NCBI GenBank assembly: GCA_904501935.1
Contig: CAJGDA010000100.1
Location: forward strand, 1-5,672
DNA length: 5,672 nt
Direction of reading: 5' to 3'
Origin: an uncultured Methanobrevibacter sp.
GTDB taxonomy: Archaea > Methanobacteriota > Methanobacteria > Methanobacteriales > Methanobacteriaceae
The notes under the pieces are model-generated. The model was given only the letters and a program-made list of their open reading frames with translations. It ran no database searches and was not told the DNA's origin. The stretch's first letter is position 1. Each line of letters begins with the position of its first letter. Of the stretch, positions 5,570 to 5,672 are shown in pieces. The position numbers and the translations under genes are program-made.

Positions 5570-5672
5570 TTCTTTTCATTATATAAATTCCACAGGCAAT
5601 ACCTATTAAAGCTCCTATTATTATGCCGATTGCTAAAGGTAATCCAAAATTATTTTCATTTGATACGTTCCC
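5562..5672 (-). CDS. C-terminal end of a membrane-anchored protein, start outside the window
   Basis: This is an open frame of 36 codons that enters from the right edge and ends at a TAG. The first eight residues are polar and Asn-rich (GNVSNENN). They are followed by a hydrophobic stretch of about 24 residues (FGLPLAIG, then IIIGALIGIACGIYIM) and the basic tail KRKK. Positive charge after a C-terminal membrane helix predicts the bulk of the protein outside the cell and the tail in the cytoplasm. Glycines recur every four residues (16, 20, 24, 28 of the visible part), a glycine-zipper pattern for helix packing. Surface and adhesin-like proteins of Methanobrevibacter often end this way, but a transporter or enzyme subunit with one terminal helix would look the same. 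The function cannot be named from this fragment. Confidence 0.7.
   Translation of the reverse strand, partial: GNVSNENNFGLPLAIGIIIGALIGIACGIYIMKRKK

Overview
The window looks like chromosomal DNA from an AT-rich methanogenic archaeon, most likely Methanobrevibacter or a close relative in the Methanobacteriales. The evidence is a fused formaldehyde-activating enzyme/hexulose-6-phosphate synthase, an archaeal-type threonyl-tRNA synthetase with the D-aminoacyl-deacylase-like N-terminal editing domain, a CbiA/CfbB-type amidotransferase, TTTATATA-like TATA boxes and AT-rich third codon positions. The genus is inferred from protein character, not from a database match.

Layout. Positions 1-1094 (minus) hold the N-terminal 364 codons of a cobyrinate / Ni-sirohydrochlorin a,c-diamide synthase, cut by the left edge. 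A 99-bp divergent promoter region (1095-1193) separates it from thrS (1194-3020, plus). After 47 bp comes the fused fae-hps gene (3068-4318, plus), which ends at a 10-bp hairpin followed by ten T residues. A small CxxC...CxxC zinc-ribbon protein follows (4376-4657, plus). It converges on a 270-residue coiled-coil protein of unknown function (4654-5466, minus), and the two stop codons overlap in the tetranucleotide TTAA. Upstream of the coiled-coil gene are its promoter and a bidirectional-looking hairpin terminator. The right edge (5562-5672, minus) holds the last 36 codons of a membrane-anchored protein with a glycine-zipper transmembrane helix and a basic tail. Coding density is high and no gap exceeds 100 bp. 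I saw no tRNA, rRNA, CRISPR array, insertion sequence or attachment site.

How the genes relate. The left two thirds is housekeeping. CfbB/CbiA makes the methanogenesis cofactor F430 (or cobamides), ThrRS charges and proofreads tRNA-Thr, and Fae-Hps most likely runs in the direction hexulose-6-phosphate to ribulose-5-phosphate plus formaldehyde. That supplies pentoses in an organism without an oxidative pentose phosphate pathway, and the formaldehyde is captured on tetrahydromethanopterin. The right third is less known. It has a conserved but uncharacterised zinc-ribbon protein and a coiled-coil protein built from nine contiguous 14-residue units. I found no clear multi-gene undescribed system. 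The coiled-coil protein with its unassigned N-terminal head is the most novel object, and the hairpin terminators are the most interesting non-coding signals.
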